Positions 51,041 through 62,169 are shown, counted from the stretch's first letter. The stretch: DNA of 64,000 nt from Serratia sp. M24T3 (GCF_000257645.1 NZ_AJHJ01000001.1:62001-126000), one strand, 5' to 3'. Translations and numbers: made by a program. The notes: generated by a model from the sequence alone, not told the origin.

Positions 51041-52524
51041 GCGACCACCCCCAGCAAACGAGCGGCAGTGACGCGATCCGAATAATCGAATCGTTGATTG
51101 CCGACCAATTGGTAGTCTTCATGGCCTTTACCGGCTATCAGCACGACGTCGTTTTCACCCGCCTGCATTATTGCGCTGGTCACGGCTTCGGCTCTGCCAG
51201 AGACAGCCAGCGCGCGGCCAGCATCCAGCAAGCCGGAAAGAATGTCATTGATGATAGCGCGAGGATCTTCGCTGCGCGGGTTGTCGTCGGTGATGACCAC
51301 GCGATCGGCGTACTGCTCGGCAATGCCGCCCATCAACGGACGTTTACCCTTGTCGCGATCGCCGCCACAACCAAACACACACCAAAGCTGGCCGGTACAG
51401 TGCAGGCGAGCCGCCGCCAGCGCTTTTTCCAACGCGTCAGGGGTGTGAGCATAATCGACCACCACGGTTGGACGGCCTGGCGCATGGAACACTTCCATAC
51501 GGCCACAAACCGGCTGCAACTGCGGCGCGGTTTGCAGTAGCTCGTCAAAGGAATATCCCAGAGACAGCAGCGTACCGAGCGCAACCAGTAGATTGCTGAC
51601 ATTGAACGCGCCCATCAGGCGGCTTTCAAGAATGCCTTTGCCCCAGCTGGAATCCAGCTCGACGGTGGCACCTTTATCGTGATAATTCACGCTGCTGGCC
51701 GATAACCAGCGACCCTTCCAGCCTGCTGGCAGTTTATTTTCCATGCTGACCGCAACGGCGTCGGGCAATTGTGCCAGCCAACGTTGCCCGACGGTGTCAT
51801 CAGCATTAATAATCTTTTGCTCACTATTATGAGTCGAGAACAGCTGCCATTTCGCTTCTTCATAATTTTGCATATCACCGTGGTAATCCAGATGATCGCG
51901 GCTCAGGTTAGTGAACGCAGCCGCAGCAAATGGCAAAGCGGCAACGCGGTGCTGCACCAGGCCGTGTGAAGAAACTTCCATCGCAGCGAAGGTCGCGCCC
52001 TGCTGCACTAAATCACGCAGGATTTGCTGGACCTGAACTGCAGAACCGGTAGTGTTTTCCGCCGGAACCACATGATTGAGTAAACCATTGCCTACTGTTC
52101 CCATTACCGCGCTGGTTTCGCCCAGCATCTGCGACCACTGCGCCAACAGCTGGGTGGTGGTGGTTTTACCGTTAGTGCCGGTTACACCGACCAGACGCAA
52201 TGCGGCACCCGGCTGCTGGTAAAAACGACCGGCAATCTCGGACAACAGCAGGTTTAAATTTTGCAGATAAATCACGGGCACGCCGTGCTTCACGCTGATA
52301 GAGCCGTGTTCGGCCTGCCCTTGCGCTTCTGCTACTACCGCACTTACACCTTGCGCAATAGCCTGAGGAATATAGTGACGGCCATCACTGGTATGGCCTG
52401 AAATCGCGACAAACAGATCACCGGCAGCCGCAATGCGACTGTCGAGAGCCATGTCTTTGAGCACCGTTTGCGGGGCATCACTCACCCACGGAGCCAGGAG
52501 GTCGCGTAAATTACGATCTGTCAC
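51037..52524 (-). CDS. murE: UDP-MurNAc-L-Ala-D-Glu--meso-diaminopimelate ligase
   Basis: Adds the third residue. P-loop [15 protein letters not shown], carbamylated-Lys region [11 protein letters not shown], and the diaminopimelate-specificity motif DNPR in [10 protein letters not shown], which shows that the substrate is meso-DAP as in other Gram-negative bacteria. It has 495 residues. It overlaps ftsI by 14 bases and murF by four. Confidence 0.97.
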   Translation of the reverse strand: MTDRNLRDLLAPWVSDAPQTVLKDMALDSRIAAAGDLFVAISGHTSDGRHYIPQAIAQGVSAVVAEAQGQAEHGSISVKHGVPVIYLQNLNLLLSEIAGRFYQQPGAALRLVGVTGTNGKTTTTQLLAQWSQMLGETSAVMGTVGNGLLNHVVPAENTTGSAVQVQQILRDLVQQGATFAAMEVSSHGLVQHRVAALPFAAAAFTNLSRDHLDYHGDMQNYEEAKWQLFSTHNSEQKIINADDTVGQRWLAQLPDAVAVSMENKLPAGWKGRWLSASSVNYHDKGATVELDSSWGKGILESRLMGAFNVSNLLVALGTLLSLGYSFDELLQTAPQLQPVCGRMEVFHAPGRPTVVVDYAHTPDALEKALAAARLHCTGQLWCVFGCGGDRDKGKRPLMGGIAEQYADRVVITDDNPRSEDPRAIINDILSGLLDAGRALAVSGRAEAVTSAIMQAGENDVVLIAGKGHEDYQLVGNQRFDYSDRVTAARLLGVVA

Positions 52525-54274
52525 CTGAAGCCTCTTTTTGATTATTGACTATGTCATTGCCTACGTCCGTCGGTAAGGCATCCGGCTCGATATTCATCGT
52601 GCGCAATACGCCGCCCATAATGGCGCCGAATACTGGTGCAGAAACCGCACCCCCGTAGTATTTTCCGCCCTGAGGATCGTTAATCACTACCACCAGCGCA
52701 AAACGCGGATTACTGGCTGGCGCGACGCCCGCCGTGTAAGCAATGTATTTATTCACGTATTTACCGTCCGGTCCGACTTTCTTGGCAGTACCGGTTTTGA
52801 TGGCAATGCGATAGCCCTTGATTGCGGCTTTCACACCGCCGCCTCCAGGAAGGGCAACACTTTCCATCATTCGAACCACGGTACGCACCAGAGGTTCAGG
52901 AAATACGCGTTCGCCGGAAACCGGCGGATCAACTTTGGTAATCGACAGCGGACGGGCAATGCCCATGCTGCCAATCGTTGCATAGACTCGCGCTAGCTGG
53001 AGAGGTGTCACCATCAGCCCGTAGCCGAAAGAGAAGGTGGCCCTCTCTATGTCAGACCACCGTTGTTTTTTTGGATATAAGCCACTGCTTTCCCCAACCA
53101 GTCCCAAATTGGTGGGTTTACCCAGCCCAAAGCGCGAGTAAGTGTCTACTAGCTCTGAGGACGGCATCGCTAACGCCAGTCTGGAAACACCAACGTTACT
53201 CGACTTCTGGAGGATACCCGTGACCGAAAGCTCCGGATATCTGGCCACGTCCTTGATTTCATGGCCATTAATGCGGTAGGGCATCGTATTTAATACGCTA
53301 TTTTCCTTGACGACACCCTGTTTCAGCGCAGTCATTACCACCATCGGTTTAACCGTTGAACCCGGCTCGAAGATGTCGGTAATAGCGCGGTTACGCATGG
53401 TGTCTTTTGGCGTATCAGCCATATTATTCGGGTTATAGGACGGGCTGTTGGCCATTGCCAGCACTTCACCGGTCTGCACATCGACCAATACCGCCGTGCC
53501 TGATTCGGCTTTGTTGAAAGCCACGGCATTGTTCAGTTCACGATAAACCAGCGCCTGCAAACGTTCATCAATGCTGAGCATCAGGTTGTGCGCGGCCTGA
53601 CTGTCTACCGAAGAGATATCTTCAATCACGCGACCATGGCGGTCTTTACGCACGGTTCGCTCGCCCGCTTTACCCGTTAGCCAGCGATCAAAACTTTTCT
53701 CGACGCCCTCAATGCCTTCGCCATCAATGTTAGTCACGCCAATAACGTGCGATGTAACCTGACCGGCGGGATAGTAGCGACGGGATTCCTGGCGCAGGAA
53801 AATACCCGGAAGTTTGAGCTTGCCGATGTATTCGCCAATCGCTGGATTCACCTGGCGCGCCAGATAGACAAAGCGGCCACTCGGATTGGCATTCACTTTT
53901 GAGGTCAGTTGGTCGATGGGGGTGTTCAGAGCATCGGCCAGCGCTTTCCAGCGGCTGTCGCCAGTAATGCCGCCGTGCTCGTTAACTTCTTTCGGGTCGG
54001 CCCAGATAGCGTTAACAGGAACGCTCACCGCCAGCGGACGGCCCGAGCGGTCACTGATCATGCCACGCGAGGTTGGAATGGTTTGTACGCGAAGAGAGCG
54101 CATATCGCCCTCTCTCACCAGTTTGCCGGGGTTGATCACCTGGAGATAGGCAACGCGCGATAACAGTCCGGCCAGTGCCAGAAGAATACCGCCACACAGC
54201 AACGCAAAACGCCAGCTTATAAAGCTGGCTTTATCTTCCTGACGCTTAAACTTTGCGGCACCGGTCGCTTTCAT
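52511..54274 (-). CDS. ftsI: Septal transpeptidase FtsI (PBP3)
   Basis: Class B penicillin-binding protein that cross-links septal peptidoglycan with FtsW. Short cytoplasmic tail, a membrane helix ([20 protein letters not shown], about 23-42), pedestal domain, then the transpeptidase with catalytic Ser in PGSTVKP (about residue 305), SSN in KSSNVGVS and KTG in IKTGTAKK. It has 587 residues, against 588 in E. coli, with the C-terminal region that is trimmed in E. coli. Confidence 0.98.
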   Translation of the reverse strand: MKATGAAKFKRQEDKASFISWRFALLCGGILLALAGLLSRVAYLQVINPGKLVREGDMRSLRVQTIPTSRGMISDRSGRPLAVSVPVNAIWADPKEVNEHGGITGDSRWKALADALNTPIDQLTSKVNANPSGRFVYLARQVNPAIGEYIGKLKLPGIFLRQESRRYYPAGQVTSHVIGVTNIDGEGIEGVEKSFDRWLTGKAGERTVRKDRHGRVIEDISSVDSQAAHNLMLSIDERLQALVYRELNNAVAFNKAESGTAVLVDVQTGEVLAMANSPSYNPNNMADTPKDTMRNRAITDIFEPGSTVKPMVVMTALKQGVVKENSVLNTMPYRINGHEIKDVARYPELSVTGILQKSSNVGVSRLALAMPSSELVDTYSRFGLGKPTNLGLVGESSGLYPKKQRWSDIERATFSFGYGLMVTPLQLARVYATIGSMGIARPLSITKVDPPVSGERVFPEPLVRTVVRMMESVALPGGGGVKAAIKGYRIAIKTGTAKKVGPDGKYVNKYIAYTAGVAPASNPRFALVVVINDPQGGKYYGGAVSAPVFGAIMGGVLRTMNIEPDALPTDVGNDIVNNQKEASGDRS

Positions 54275-54329
54275 CTGTCGCTTGTCATCTCCATGAGCAA
54301 ATTGCCTTAAGCCTTATTGCCGAATTAAT

Positions 54330-54650
54330 TTATTGCTGCACTACGATGGTTTCCTGTGAGGGGTCAACGTGTTGCATTTGCAATTTTTCGGTCGCGATAC
54401 GTTCTACCCGGCTGTGATCGCCGAGGGCGTTCTCTTCAAGGATCAGGTTGCGCCATTCAATATCCAGCGCATCTTTCTCAAGCACCAGTTGTTCCCTCTG
54501 GGCTGTCAGTAATCGCGTTTTATGCGATACGGTAACGACTGCCATGGCACTGACCAAACTGGAGATCAGCAAGATCATGGGAATTTTTCCGTGGCGCAGG
54601 ATGTCGCCAAAAATAACTCCCACCAAACCATGACGCTCGTTGCCTATCAT
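54330..54650 (-). CDS. ftsL: Divisome protein FtsL
   Basis: Small bitopic protein that forms the FtsQLB complex and activates FtsWI. One membrane helix ([20 protein letters not shown], about 24-43) is followed by a periplasmic coiled coil ([20 protein letters not shown]) almost identical to E. coli. It has 106 residues, against 121 in E. coli; the missing part is the start of the cytoplasmic tail. No in-frame start further upstream was evident, and the ATG shares a base with the rsmH stop (TAATG). Confidence 0.95.
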   Translation of the reverse strand: MIGNERHGLVGVIFGDILRHGKIPMILLISSLVSAMAVVTVSHKTRLLTAQREQLVLEKDALDIEWRNLILEENALGDHSRVERIATEKLQMQHVDPSQETIVVQQ

Positions 54651-55588
54651 TACGCGGTCCTCGCGGCAAAACGCAGTACTGAGCTACGTGCTCTAGGGTT
54701 TTCAGCCACCTCAGCCTCAGAAGGCATCATCTTGCCCAAAGATTTGAGGGTCCGACCACCAAGGCTTTGTAGCTGAGCTTCAGTCATCGGGATACCCGCT
54801 GGCACCTGCGGCCCACGGCTGTGCTGGCGAATAAATCGTTTCACAATTCGGTCTTCCAGCGAATGGAAGCTGATCACTGACAAACGGCCATCCGGTGCTA
54901 AAACTTCATGTGCTCCGTCCAGCGCGCGCTCGATCTCTTCGAGTTCGCTGTTGATATAAATACGGATTGCCTGGAAGCTGCGCGTTGCCGGATGCTTGTG
55001 CTTCTCACGAAACGGTGACGCATTGGCAATCAGGTCGGCCAGCTCCTTGGTGCGGGTCATTGGCTGTTCGCGATTGCGGTCAACAATGGCGCGGGCAATG
55101 CGTTTGGCAAAACGTTCTTCGCCGAAAGTCTTCAAAACCCAGGCAATATCGTCGGCTTCGGCTTTCATTAGCCATTCAGCAGCTGAATAACCGCGGCTCG
55201 GGTCCATGCGCATATCCAATGGTCCATCGCGCATAAAAGAGAAACCGCGCTCTGGATCGTCCAACTGCGGCGAGGAGACGCCCAAATCCAGCAATACTCC
55301 GTCGATCTTGCCTGCTAATTCGCGTTCATGAACATATTGTGCAAGGTCGGAAAACGGGCCATGGACAATTGAGAAACGTGGATCATCAATCGCTTTGGCA
55401 GCTTCGATCGCCTGTGGATCGCGATCGATTGCCAGCAGTCGCCCTTCCGGCCCCAGCTGTGACAAAATCAGTCGCGAATGACCGCCGCGACCAAAGGTTC
55501 CATCGATGTAAATACCGTCTGGGCGAATATTCAGCCCGTTTACGGCTTCATCCAATAACACGGATGTGTGTTTGTAATTTTCAAGCAT
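54650..55588 (-). CDS. rsmH: 16S rRNA m4C1402 methyltransferase RsmH
   Basis: SAM-dependent N4-methyltransferase acting on C1402 in the ribosomal decoding centre. SAM motif [13 protein letters not shown] and catalytic-region [19 protein letters not shown] are intact, with [13 protein letters not shown] near the C-terminus. It has 312 residues, against 313 in E. coli. Second gene of the dcw cluster, two bases after mraZ. Confidence 0.97.
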   Translation of the reverse strand: MLENYKHTSVLLDEAVNGLNIRPDGIYIDGTFGRGGHSRLILSQLGPEGRLLAIDRDPQAIEAAKAIDDPRFSIVHGPFSDLAQYVHERELAGKIDGVLLDLGVSSPQLDDPERGFSFMRDGPLDMRMDPSRGYSAAEWLMKAEADDIAWVLKTFGEERFAKRIARAIVDRNREQPMTRTKELADLIANASPFREKHKHPATRSFQAIRIYINSELEEIERALDGAHEVLAPDGRLSVISFHSLEDRIVKRFIRQHSRGPQVPAGIPMTEAQLQSLGGRTLKSLGKMMPSEAEVAENPRARSSVLRFAARTA

Positions 55589-55590
55589 GC

Positions 55591-56049
55591 TTATAATGAC
55601 AAGTCCTGTAATCTCTCGGAAAGTGGTTCGCGAGACGATTGTTCAGCGTCAATGTCTTCCTTAACTTGTTGATACCAGGTCTGTTCATCCCACAATTCAA
55701 ACTTGTTGAATTGCCCAACCAGCATCACTTCTTTGGCCAGCCCGGCGTGCTGCCGCAATGTGTTTGCGATAAGCAGGCGCCCGGCGTTATCCATCTGACA
55801 TTCACTTGCATGACCCAGTAATAAACGCTGTATGCGGCGTTCTACCGGATTCATGCTCGACAGACGGGACAATTTTTGTTCAATAACTTCCCACTCAGGC
55901 AGGGTGTAAAGGAGCAGGCATGGGTGATGGAGATCGATGGTGCAAACCATCTGACCTTGCGACTCTTCGCTCAGCAAATCCCGATATCGGGTGGGTACGG
56001 CAAGCCGCCCTTTGCTGTCGAGGTTAACCATCGTTGCCCCACGGAACAT
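55591..56049 (-). CDS. mraZ: Transcriptional regulator MraZ
   Basis: First gene of the dcw cluster. It is an AbrB-like dodecameric DNA-binding protein that represses its own promoter in E. coli. Two SpoVT/AbrB-like domains start at [21 protein letters not shown] and at [16 protein letters not shown]. The start at 56049 gives 152 residues, the E. coli length. An ATG six codons upstream is inside the leader and without homology. Its binding repeats are visible 29 bases upstream. Confidence 0.96.
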   Translation of the reverse strand: MFRGATMVNLDSKGRLAVPTRYRDLLSEESQGQMVCTIDLHHPCLLLYTLPEWEVIEQKLSRLSSMNPVERRIQRLLLGHASECQMDNAGRLLIANTLRQHAGLAKEVMLVGQFNKFELWDEQTWYQQVKEDIDAEQSSREPLSERLQDLSL

Positions 56050-56077
56050 ACCTGAGCTACCCCTCAATGACCCTTTT

Positions 56078-56103
56078 CACCACTTTACACCACAAATTCC
56101 CAC
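56078..56103 (-). promoter_or_regulatory. MraZ-binding repeats
   Basis: On the minus strand GTGGG, GTGGT and GTGGT are spaced exactly ten bases apart, immediately downstream of the Pmra -10, the arrangement bound by MraZ in E. coli. A fourth GGGT-like unit follows in the same phase. Confidence 0.85.
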
Positions 56104-56110
56104 TTGAAGG

Positions 56111-56140
56111 AGTTTACGGATGGTTTTAAAACCTTGTCAA
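56111..56140 (-). promoter_or_regulatory. Pmra promoter of the dcw cluster
   Basis: TTGACA (56135-56140, perfect -35) and TAAACT (56111-56116) with an 18-base spacer on the minus strand. The start site falls near 56104, just upstream of the MraZ repeats. This should drive mraZ through the division genes. Confidence 0.85.
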
Positions 56141-56755
56141 GCCAGAGAGGCCAAGGTTTCTGAATATTTACAGGCAATAAGTTGAGCAAAAACCGGTGAA
56201 CTGTGTTTTTAACCAGAGGGATTAAAAAATAACGTCATGATTAGTTGAGGAAATTTCATTTAAATAATAATAATGCTCAAAAAGAAAACAATTTGGACAT
56301 TATTTATCTATTTATATTCTTCTGCTATCGATCTCTCATTTCTTAAAACCACGGACTTTGCATATTGCTTAATAGTCCCCGACACTTGTCGTGCCGTTAA
56401 AAATGCTTCATACCGCATGACAGCCCTTCCTGCCGCAGCTTTCAGCGCCTGAAAAGACATGACTAAAATTGCCGGGCCAAATTAAGCCGGGAATTCTACA
56501 GCAGAATAGCTCACAGTATTAACGTATTTTTGAAATTGATTATTCTCTTTTTATGAGGGAAAACATTTTCAAATAATAATTTGTGTGAGATTGCTCTTAA
56601 TCTTAATCGACGGTGGCTTTTTAAGAATTGTCGAAATCTTTTCGCCGCAATTTCAGCCATTCAAAAGTATTGTTTTGTAAAGTTTAGGGTTAATGCAGAA
56701 AAAGCCGGAAGGGGCGAGTTCAGAAATGCAGATACGCATTATCTGAACCCGGAAA
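56141..56755. other. AT-rich cra-mraZ intergenic region
   Basis: About 600 AT-rich bases between cra and Pmra. An imperfect inverted repeat (GTTCAG/CTGAAC, 56718-56747) lies just after cra and may end its mRNA, but it lacks a T tract. A 59-codon frame at 56273-56452 has no ribosome site and is not accepted as a gene. I see nothing else in the region. Confidence 0.6.
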
Positions 56756-57760
56756 CTATTTACGGCTGAGACTGCCGCGACGGAATAAGTTACGACGAAT
56801 ACGGGTCAGGCCGGCTTTTGGCTTTCTAGGTTCATCGAGGCAGGCAAGCACCAGTTCGAGCACGCGCTCTGCTACATCGCGATGTCTCTGCGCCACGGCC
56901 AGCACCGGACACTCGAGGAAATCCAACAGTTCGTTGTCGCCAAAGGTAGCAATAGCAAGATCCGCGGGTAACCTGCCCTGCTGTTTTAGCGTGACATCCA
57001 TAACGCCCTGCAATAGTTGGAACGACGTGGTGTACAATGCTTTCGGCATCTCATGTGTTTTGAGCCACTCGGCAAAAACTTGAGCAGCTGAATCGCGATC
57101 GTAGGCATTGGCGTACAGATAATCTGGCTTACGCGAGTCGCCTTCCCATGCCTGACGGAAACCTGATTCACGCAGGAAGCTAACAGAAAGCTCAGGCAGT
57201 GCGCCAAGATACAGCACGCTTTCGGCAGGGAATTTACGCAACTCATCGGCCAGCATAAACGCATCTTCCTGATCGGCGCCGACGACGCTGATAAAGTTCT
57301 CGGGATCCAGAGCGCGATCGAGGGCGATGATCGGGAAATCATCTTTTGCCCAGCGCTGATAGAAAGGATGTTCCGGCGGAAGTGAAGTAGAAATAATAAT
57401 TGCGTCGACCTGACGCTGCAACAGGTGCTCGATACAGCGCATTTCATTATCTGGCTGATCTTCCGAGCAGGCGATCAGCAGTTGATAGCCACGCTGGCGC
57501 GCCTGACGTTCCAGAAAATTAGCAATTTTTGTGTAGCTGGTATTTTCCAAATCGGGAATGACCAGCCCAATCGAACGGGTTCTGCCTGCGCGCAGTCCTG
57601 CCGCAACGGCATTTGGGTGGTAGTTATGTTCCTTCACGACAGCCATGACTTTCTCGACTGTCTTATCGCTGACACGATACTGCTTCGCCTTGCCGTTAAT
57701 AACATAACTGGCAGTCGTACGCGAAACACCCGCTAACCTCGCGATTTCATCCAGTTTCAC
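56756..57760 (-). CDS. cra: Catabolite repressor-activator Cra (FruR)
   Basis: LacI-family regulator of glycolysis and gluconeogenesis, released from DNA by fructose 1-phosphate. The helix-turn-helix is [20 protein letters not shown] and the hinge helix follows at [10 protein letters not shown]; the effector domain carries [11 protein letters not shown] and [15 protein letters not shown]. The start is the GTG at 57760, six bases from AAGGGG, giving 334 residues as in E. coli. A TTG one codon earlier is less well placed. Confidence 0.97.
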   Translation of the reverse strand: MKLDEIARLAGVSRTTASYVINGKAKQYRVSDKTVEKVMAVVKEHNYHPNAVAAGLRAGRTRSIGLVIPDLENTSYTKIANFLERQARQRGYQLLIACSEDQPDNEMRCIEHLLQRQVDAIIISTSLPPEHPFYQRWAKDDFPIIALDRALDPENFISVVGADQEDAFMLADELRKFPAESVLYLGALPELSVSFLRESGFRQAWEGDSRKPDYLYANAYDRDSAAQVFAEWLKTHEMPKALYTTSFQLLQGVMDVTLKQQGRLPADLAIATFGDNELLDFLECPVLAVAQRHRDVAERVLELVLACLDEPRKPKAGLTRIRRNLFRRGSLSRK

Positions 57761-57891
57761 CAAGAACCCCTTAATAAAAGTAAATACCCTGAATATCTAA
57801 CCCAATAAGACCCTACTCGGCAAGGTGTTTTACCATAACCCCTTAGCCCGATAGTGAAAAGTCAGGGAATGCGCACGGAATAATAAAAAAT

Positions 57892-57921
57892 AAAAAAGCC
57901 CAACCGGAGTTGAGCTTTTTA
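57892..57921 (-). terminator. Terminator after ilvIH
   Basis: On the minus strand AAAAAGCTCAAC-TCCG-GTTGGGCTTTTTT (one mismatch) is followed by A/T-rich sequence, 37 bases after the ilvH stop. Confidence 0.8.
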
Positions 57922-57958
57922 GCGATGACGGGGGTTTTAATCATCCCGAATGGCAATA

Positions 57959-58450
57959 TTAGCGCATCACCTTATCACCGCGTGACACACCGACCACGCC
58001 CGAGCGAGCAACCTCAACAATCTCGGCAACGTCACGTACCGTGTTGAGGAAGGCATCGAGCTTGTCGCTGGTGCCAGCAAGCTGAACCGTGTAAAGCGTA
58101 GCAGTCACATCAACAATCTGCCCACGGAAGATCTCGGTAGAGCGTTTAATCTCTTCGCGGCCGTAGCCTGAAGCCTGCAGTTTAACCAGCATGATCTCAC
58201 GCTCGACGTGAGCGCCCTGCACCAGTTCGTTTACACGCAACACGTCCACCAGCTTGTGCAGCTGCTTCTCGATCTGTTCCAGCACCTTGGCATCACCCAC
58301 TGTCTGAATAGTCATACGCGACAGAGTAGGATCGTCGGTCGGGGCCACGGTCAGGCTTTCAATGTTATAACCGCGCTGGGAGAACAGCCCGACAACGCGA
58401 GACAGTGCGCCTGATTCATTCTCTAACAGTACTGATAAAATCCGGCGCAT
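57959..58450 (-). CDS. ilvH: Acetolactate synthase III small (regulatory) subunit
   Basis: Regulatory subunit that gives AHAS III its activity and valine feedback. The N-terminal ACT domain ([32 protein letters not shown]) is abbreviated here as [16 protein letters not shown]; the C-terminal domain follows with [19 protein letters not shown]. The start at 58450 gives 163 residues, the E. coli length. It begins two bases after ilvI. Confidence 0.97.
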   Translation of the reverse strand: MRRILSVLLENESGALSRVVGLFSQRGYNIESLTVAPTDDPTLSRMTIQTVGDAKVLEQIEKQLHKLVDVLRVNELVQGAHVEREIMLVKLQASGYGREEIKRSTEIFRGQIVDVTATLYTVQLAGTSDKLDAFLNTVRDVAEIVEVARSGVVGVSRGDKVMR

Positions 58451-58452
58451 GA

Positions 58453-60171
58453 TTATGTCCTCTCCGTTTTGCTTAACCACATTTCGTCCATTCCACCGCC
58501 ACGGATCAACATTGGGTAAACGTGTTCGGTTTCATCCACGCTGATATCGACAAATACCAGACGATTTTTTAACGCCAGCGCTTCGGCCAGTTTGCTTTCG
58601 AGCTCGTCAGGATGGCGAATGGCGATCCCGACGTGACCGTACGCTTCAGCAAGTTTGACGAAATCAGGCAGCGATTGCATGTAAGACTGAGAGTGGCGAC
58701 CCGAGTAAATCATGTCCTGCCACTGCTTCACCATGCCAAGATAGCCGTTGTTAAGGTTAACAATCACCACCGGCAAATCGTATTGCAGCGCGGTTGAAAG
58801 CTCCTGGATATTCATTTGGATACTGCCGTCGCCGGTAACACAGACTACCGTTTCATCCGGCAGACCAAGTTTGACACCCAGCGCGGCGGGCAAACCAAAG
58901 CCCATGGTGCCGAGGCCACCGGAGTTTATCCAGCGGCGCGGTTTATAAAACTGATAATAAAGAGCCGCAAACATCTGATGCTGGCCGACGTCGGAAGTAA
59001 CGTAAGCTTCGCCCTTGGTCAGACGATGCAATGTCTCGATCACTGCCTGTGGTTTGATGGTACCCGTGTTTTTATCGTAACCGAGGCAATTCTTGGCCCG
59101 CCATTGCTCAATGCTTTGCCACCAGTCACGCAGCGAATCGAATTCTTGCTTCTCTTCGGCGGTTTCCAGCAACTCAAGCATTTGCACCAGCGTTTGTTTG
59201 GCATCACCAACGATTGGGATGTCAGCATTGACTGTTTTCGAGATCGAAGTAGGGTCAATATCGATGTGCATGATGGTCGCGTTAGGGCAGTATTTTTCGA
59301 GATTGTTGGTGGTACGGTCGTCAAAACGCACGCCCACGCCGAAGATCAAATCGGCATTGTGCATGGTCATATTGGCTTCGTAAGTTCCGTGCATACCAAG
59401 CATGCCCACGCTCTGGCGGTGAGTGCCGGGGAAAGCGCCCAGGCCCATTAGCGTTGATGTTACCGGCAGATTCAATTTTTCCGCCAGCGTCAGCAATTCG
59501 GCGCTGCACTCGGAATTCACTGCGCCACCGCCGACGTAAAGCACCGGCTTTTTCGCTGCCATTAACGTCTGCAAAGCACGTTTGATCTGCCCACGATGGC
59601 CTTGCACCGTTGGGTTGTAAGAGCGCAGCGAAACCTGCTCTGGATAGGCATAAGGCAGCTTAATCTGCGGGTTCACCACGTCTTTCGGCAGGTCAATGAC
59701 CACCGGCCCAGGTCGGCCGGTAGATGCCAGATAAAACGCTTTTTTCAGAACGGTAGGAATATCTTCCGCACGCTTGACCAGGAAGCTGTGTTTCACAATA
59801 GGCCGAGAAATCCCGACCATGTCACATTCCTGGAAGGCATCGTAGCCAATCAGCGAGCTGTGAACCTGACCGGAAAGCACGACCATGGGGATGGAATCCA
59901 TATAAGCAGTGGCAATACCGGTAATGGCATTGGTTGCGCCAGGTCCTGAAGTGACCAGAACTACGCCGACTTCTCCCGTCGCACGCGCATAGCCATCGGC
60001 CATGTGCACTGCGCCCTGCTCATGTCTCACCAGCACATGATCAATCCCGCCAACCGTGTGCAGGGCATCATAGATATCCAACACCGCTCCGCCGGGATAA
60101 CCGAATACATGTTTTACGCCCTGATCGATTAACGACCGGACGACCATCTCGGCTCCTGACAACATCTCCAT
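58453..60171 (-). CDS. ilvI: Acetolactate synthase III large (catalytic) subunit
   Basis: ThDP-dependent enzyme making acetolactate and acetohydroxybutyrate for branched-chain amino acids. The catalytic Glu lies in [19 protein letters not shown], and the ThDP motif is [20 protein letters not shown]. It has 572 residues, against 574 in E. coli. The ribosome site GGAGGC is strong. Regulation by Lrp is expected from E. coli. The 530 AT-rich bases upstream would hold its promoter. Confidence 0.97.
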   Translation of the reverse strand: MEMLSGAEMVVRSLIDQGVKHVFGYPGGAVLDIYDALHTVGGIDHVLVRHEQGAVHMADGYARATGEVGVVLVTSGPGATNAITGIATAYMDSIPMVVLSGQVHSSLIGYDAFQECDMVGISRPIVKHSFLVKRAEDIPTVLKKAFYLASTGRPGPVVIDLPKDVVNPQIKLPYAYPEQVSLRSYNPTVQGHRGQIKRALQTLMAAKKPVLYVGGGAVNSECSAELLTLAEKLNLPVTSTLMGLGAFPGTHRQSVGMLGMHGTYEANMTMHNADLIFGVGVRFDDRTTNNLEKYCPNATIMHIDIDPTSISKTVNADIPIVGDAKQTLVQMLELLETAEEKQEFDSLRDWWQSIEQWRAKNCLGYDKNTGTIKPQAVIETLHRLTKGEAYVTSDVGQHQMFAALYYQFYKPRRWINSGGLGTMGFGLPAALGVKLGLPDETVVCVTGDGSIQMNIQELSTALQYDLPVVIVNLNNGYLGMVKQWQDMIYSGRHSQSYMQSLPDFVKLAEAYGHVGIAIRHPDELESKLAEALALKNRLVFVDISVDETEHVYPMLIRGGGMDEMWLSKTERT

Positions 60172-60704
60172 GGGTTTGCCTCCAGGCTTGTCTTCTTATT
60201 TGTGACGACTCGTTTCTAATGGATGTCGGAAATCGTTCCCTAATCCCGGATATGAGGGCTTGGCACCCTTCTGTACTGTTTTAATGTTCTGAATATAACT
60301 GATTACCTTAACGTCAGAATTTAGGTCAGGCAAACGACAAAAAACCATAGAAACTACAAGGCTATCTTGAGCCGCTGCATTTATCATAGTTATTGGAATA
60401 ATAAACCATACAAGCGGCGCTGCTAGTGGGGGATATAACGCTGAAGGAGTTAATTACAGAATTAAATTATGCCCCATTAGGGCATATTTTTTATATAACA
60501 AAAAGTGATCTTCATCACGCTATGAGGTTAAGAATCCAAGTCTTTTCTTGATTTTCAAATAAACACCTGAAGCAGACGCCATAATAACCGGGCTCGCGTG
60601 GCTGGTTTTTAAAAGAAAATAAAAGTAGGTTAAGCTGCCGCAAGCCGTTTGGTAAAAAAAATCACAACGCAATTTTACCAGTATAAAAAACTACAAAAAA
60701 GCCC
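60172..60704. other. AT-rich ilvI-leuO intergenic region
   Basis: About 530 bases with no gene. In E. coli the matching region holds Lrp sites for ilvIH. Here I see AT-rich, bent-looking sequence with short A and T tracts, but could not single out a convincing promoter or Lrp site by eye. Confidence 0.5.
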
Positions 60705-60711
60705 TTAGGGC
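60692..60711 (-). terminator. Terminator overlapping the leuO stop codon
   Basis: On the minus strand GCCC-TAA-GGGC is followed by TTTTTT. The three-base loop is the leuO TAA stop itself (60705-60707), so the stem's left arm is coding sequence. Confidence 0.7.
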
Positions 60712-61679
60712 AGGCTTACATTCTGCGTCAACAACTCCTTCATCCACAGATGTCCTTTGTCTTTACTCGCGGATTCATGCCACGATAAATAACTGGTTAT
60801 TTTATTATTAATCCATGGCAAACGGTCAATTTTCAAATTTAATCTTTCTGCACTCTGCTGCGCTAGCCACTTAGGCACGACTGCTATCATTTCAGTTTGC
60901 GAAACAATTTCCATTACGCTGAACAGGCTCGCCCCCTGATAACAAACTCTCTTATGGGTTTCGGGCTTATTATAATAAGGGAAACTAAATGATGACGGCC
61001 CATTAAGTCTGACAACCGCATGTTTCTCTTTAAAATAATAGGACTGGCTAGCCTGCTGCTGAATGCGCGGATGATTATTAGAGGAAATCAACACAAGCTC
61101 ATCTTCGAAAAGCTTTTGATTATAATAGTCGGCACGATCAATGCTGCGGTAATCAATGACAAACTCAAGCTCCTGATAGCGCAGTTGATTTTCGATATTA
61201 TCGCTAATCAGTGATCCAATATTCAAGGTCACGCTGCGCGAATGCTGCTTGAGCACGCCAAGAATCTTGGGGGCCAGCAGCAGGTCAAGCGGGCTGCTGA
61301 TAGTGATGGCAAACTGTCTGCGACTGGTTTGAGGATCGAAGCAAAGGCCGGGTAACTCATTAGTGACCAGTTGCAAAGCCTGACGAATCGGTCCGTAAAG
61401 TTGATGAGCACGTGCAGTAGGTTCTATACCGCGACCTGAGCGAACAAATAGCTCATCGCTGAACATATTTTTTAATCGGGAAACAGCATTACTGACTGCC
61501 GGTTGTGACATTCCCAGCATCCGTGCGGCACGTGTTATATTTTGCAATTGCATCACCGCGTCAAATACGGTTAATAAATTTAAATCTGCACGGCGTAGAT
61601 GGTTATCCTCATGGCTGACTTGTACTTTATTGTCAGGAATTCTTTTACTCTGCGTTTTATCTAAAATAATGTCAGTCAT
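60705..61679 (-). CDS. leuO: LysR-type regulator LeuO
   Basis: Pleiotropic LysR regulator that antagonises H-NS silencing. The winged-helix core is DLNLLTVFDAVMQLQNITRAARMLGMSQPAVSNAVSRL, quoted in part as NITRAARMLGMSQPAVSNAV; the effector domain follows and ends with LSWHESASKDKGHLWM. The start at 61679 follows GGGAGG and gives 324 residues, against 314 in E. coli; ten extra residues lie in the variable N-terminus. The effector domain diverges much more than the HTH. It sits divergent to leuLABCD, as in E. coli. Confidence 0.95.
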   Translation of the reverse strand: MTDIILDKTQSKRIPDNKVQVSHEDNHLRRADLNLLTVFDAVMQLQNITRAARMLGMSQPAVSNAVSRLKNMFSDELFVRSGRGIEPTARAHQLYGPIRQALQLVTNELPGLCFDPQTSRRQFAITISSPLDLLLAPKILGVLKQHSRSVTLNIGSLISDNIENQLRYQELEFVIDYRSIDRADYYNQKLFEDELVLISSNNHPRIQQQASQSYYFKEKHAVVRLNGPSSFSFPYYNKPETHKRVCYQGASLFSVMEIVSQTEMIAVVPKWLAQQSAERLNLKIDRLPWINNKITSYLSWHESASKDKGHLWMKELLTQNVSLP

Positions 61680-61990
61680 GACGCCTCCCACATTAAAAGT
61701 TAAGTCCATTTGAACCAACACCTAAACCAACGCGATTAGCTCGCTATTTATCAGCTGTAACCCTGTGATTATTTATCCACGATGAAATAAACTACCGCAA
61801 AAGGTTAAATTTCTATCTGAGTAATTCGTGATAATCCTTATCAGAGACCTTTTATTTATGAGAAAAACCTGATTATTTGGCTCTGTTTAGCGATAAAAAT
61901 GCTCGGGTAACTTGATTCACTGTTGAAGCAGGTATTTTCAGAGTTTTATTCCGGATTAAAACCCTGTCCTTTATATTGCCTTTTCGCCTG

Positions 61991-62027
61991 TGAATGCAGA
62001 CAAGAGTTGACATCAACTCCGCATTCA
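61991..62027 (+). promoter_or_regulatory. Nested inverted repeats over the leu promoter
   Basis: An inner dyad GAGTTGA-CA-TCAACTC (62004-62019) is enclosed by outer arms TGAATGC (61991-61997) and GCATTCA (62021-62027). The inner dyad contains the -35 hexamer. All arms are perfect. This may be an operator or a cruciform-prone site. Confidence 0.65.
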
Positions 62028-62035
62028 AGTATCAA
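62007..62035 (+). promoter_or_regulatory. Promoter of leuLABCD
   Basis: TTGACA (62007-62012) and TATCAA (62030-62035) with a 17-base spacer, about 50 bases before the leader peptide ATG. The -35 is perfect. Confidence 0.85.
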
Positions 62036-62085
62036 TTTAAAGCACTGGCACAACGCCACTCAATTACAGAGAAGCTGAAATCGAA

Positions 62086-62169
62086 ATGTTAAAATTCACC
62101 CGTCTACTTGGCCTACTACTCAACGCAGAATCATTGCGCGGTATGCCAGTGGGTGAAAGCAAGAACTGA
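62086..62169 (+). CDS. leuL: leu operon leader peptide
   Basis: A 27-residue attenuator peptide beginning MLKFTRLLGLLLNAESLRG. Five Leu codons (CTA, CTT, CTA, CTA, CTC) fall within six codons, so a shortage of charged leucyl-tRNA stalls the ribosome there. A terminator hairpin follows 21 bases after the stop. It matches E. coli LeuL in size and layout (28 residues, four consecutive Leu), with divergent sequence. Confidence 0.92.
   Translation: MLKFTRLLGLLLNAESLRGMPVGESKN

Larger units (their letters stand above)
61680..62085. other. leuO-leuL divergent regulatory region
   Basis: AT-rich region of about 400 bases without a gene. It holds the leu operon promoter at its right end. This layout matches the H-NS/LeuO-controlled leuO upstream region of E. 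coli. Confidence 0.6.

Noticed and set aside
56273-56452. A 59-codon plus-strand frame in the cra-mraZ gap
   Set aside because: It has no ribosome site near the ATG, an unusual composition that follows the AT-rich DNA, and no recognisable motif. Both neighbours are on the other strand.
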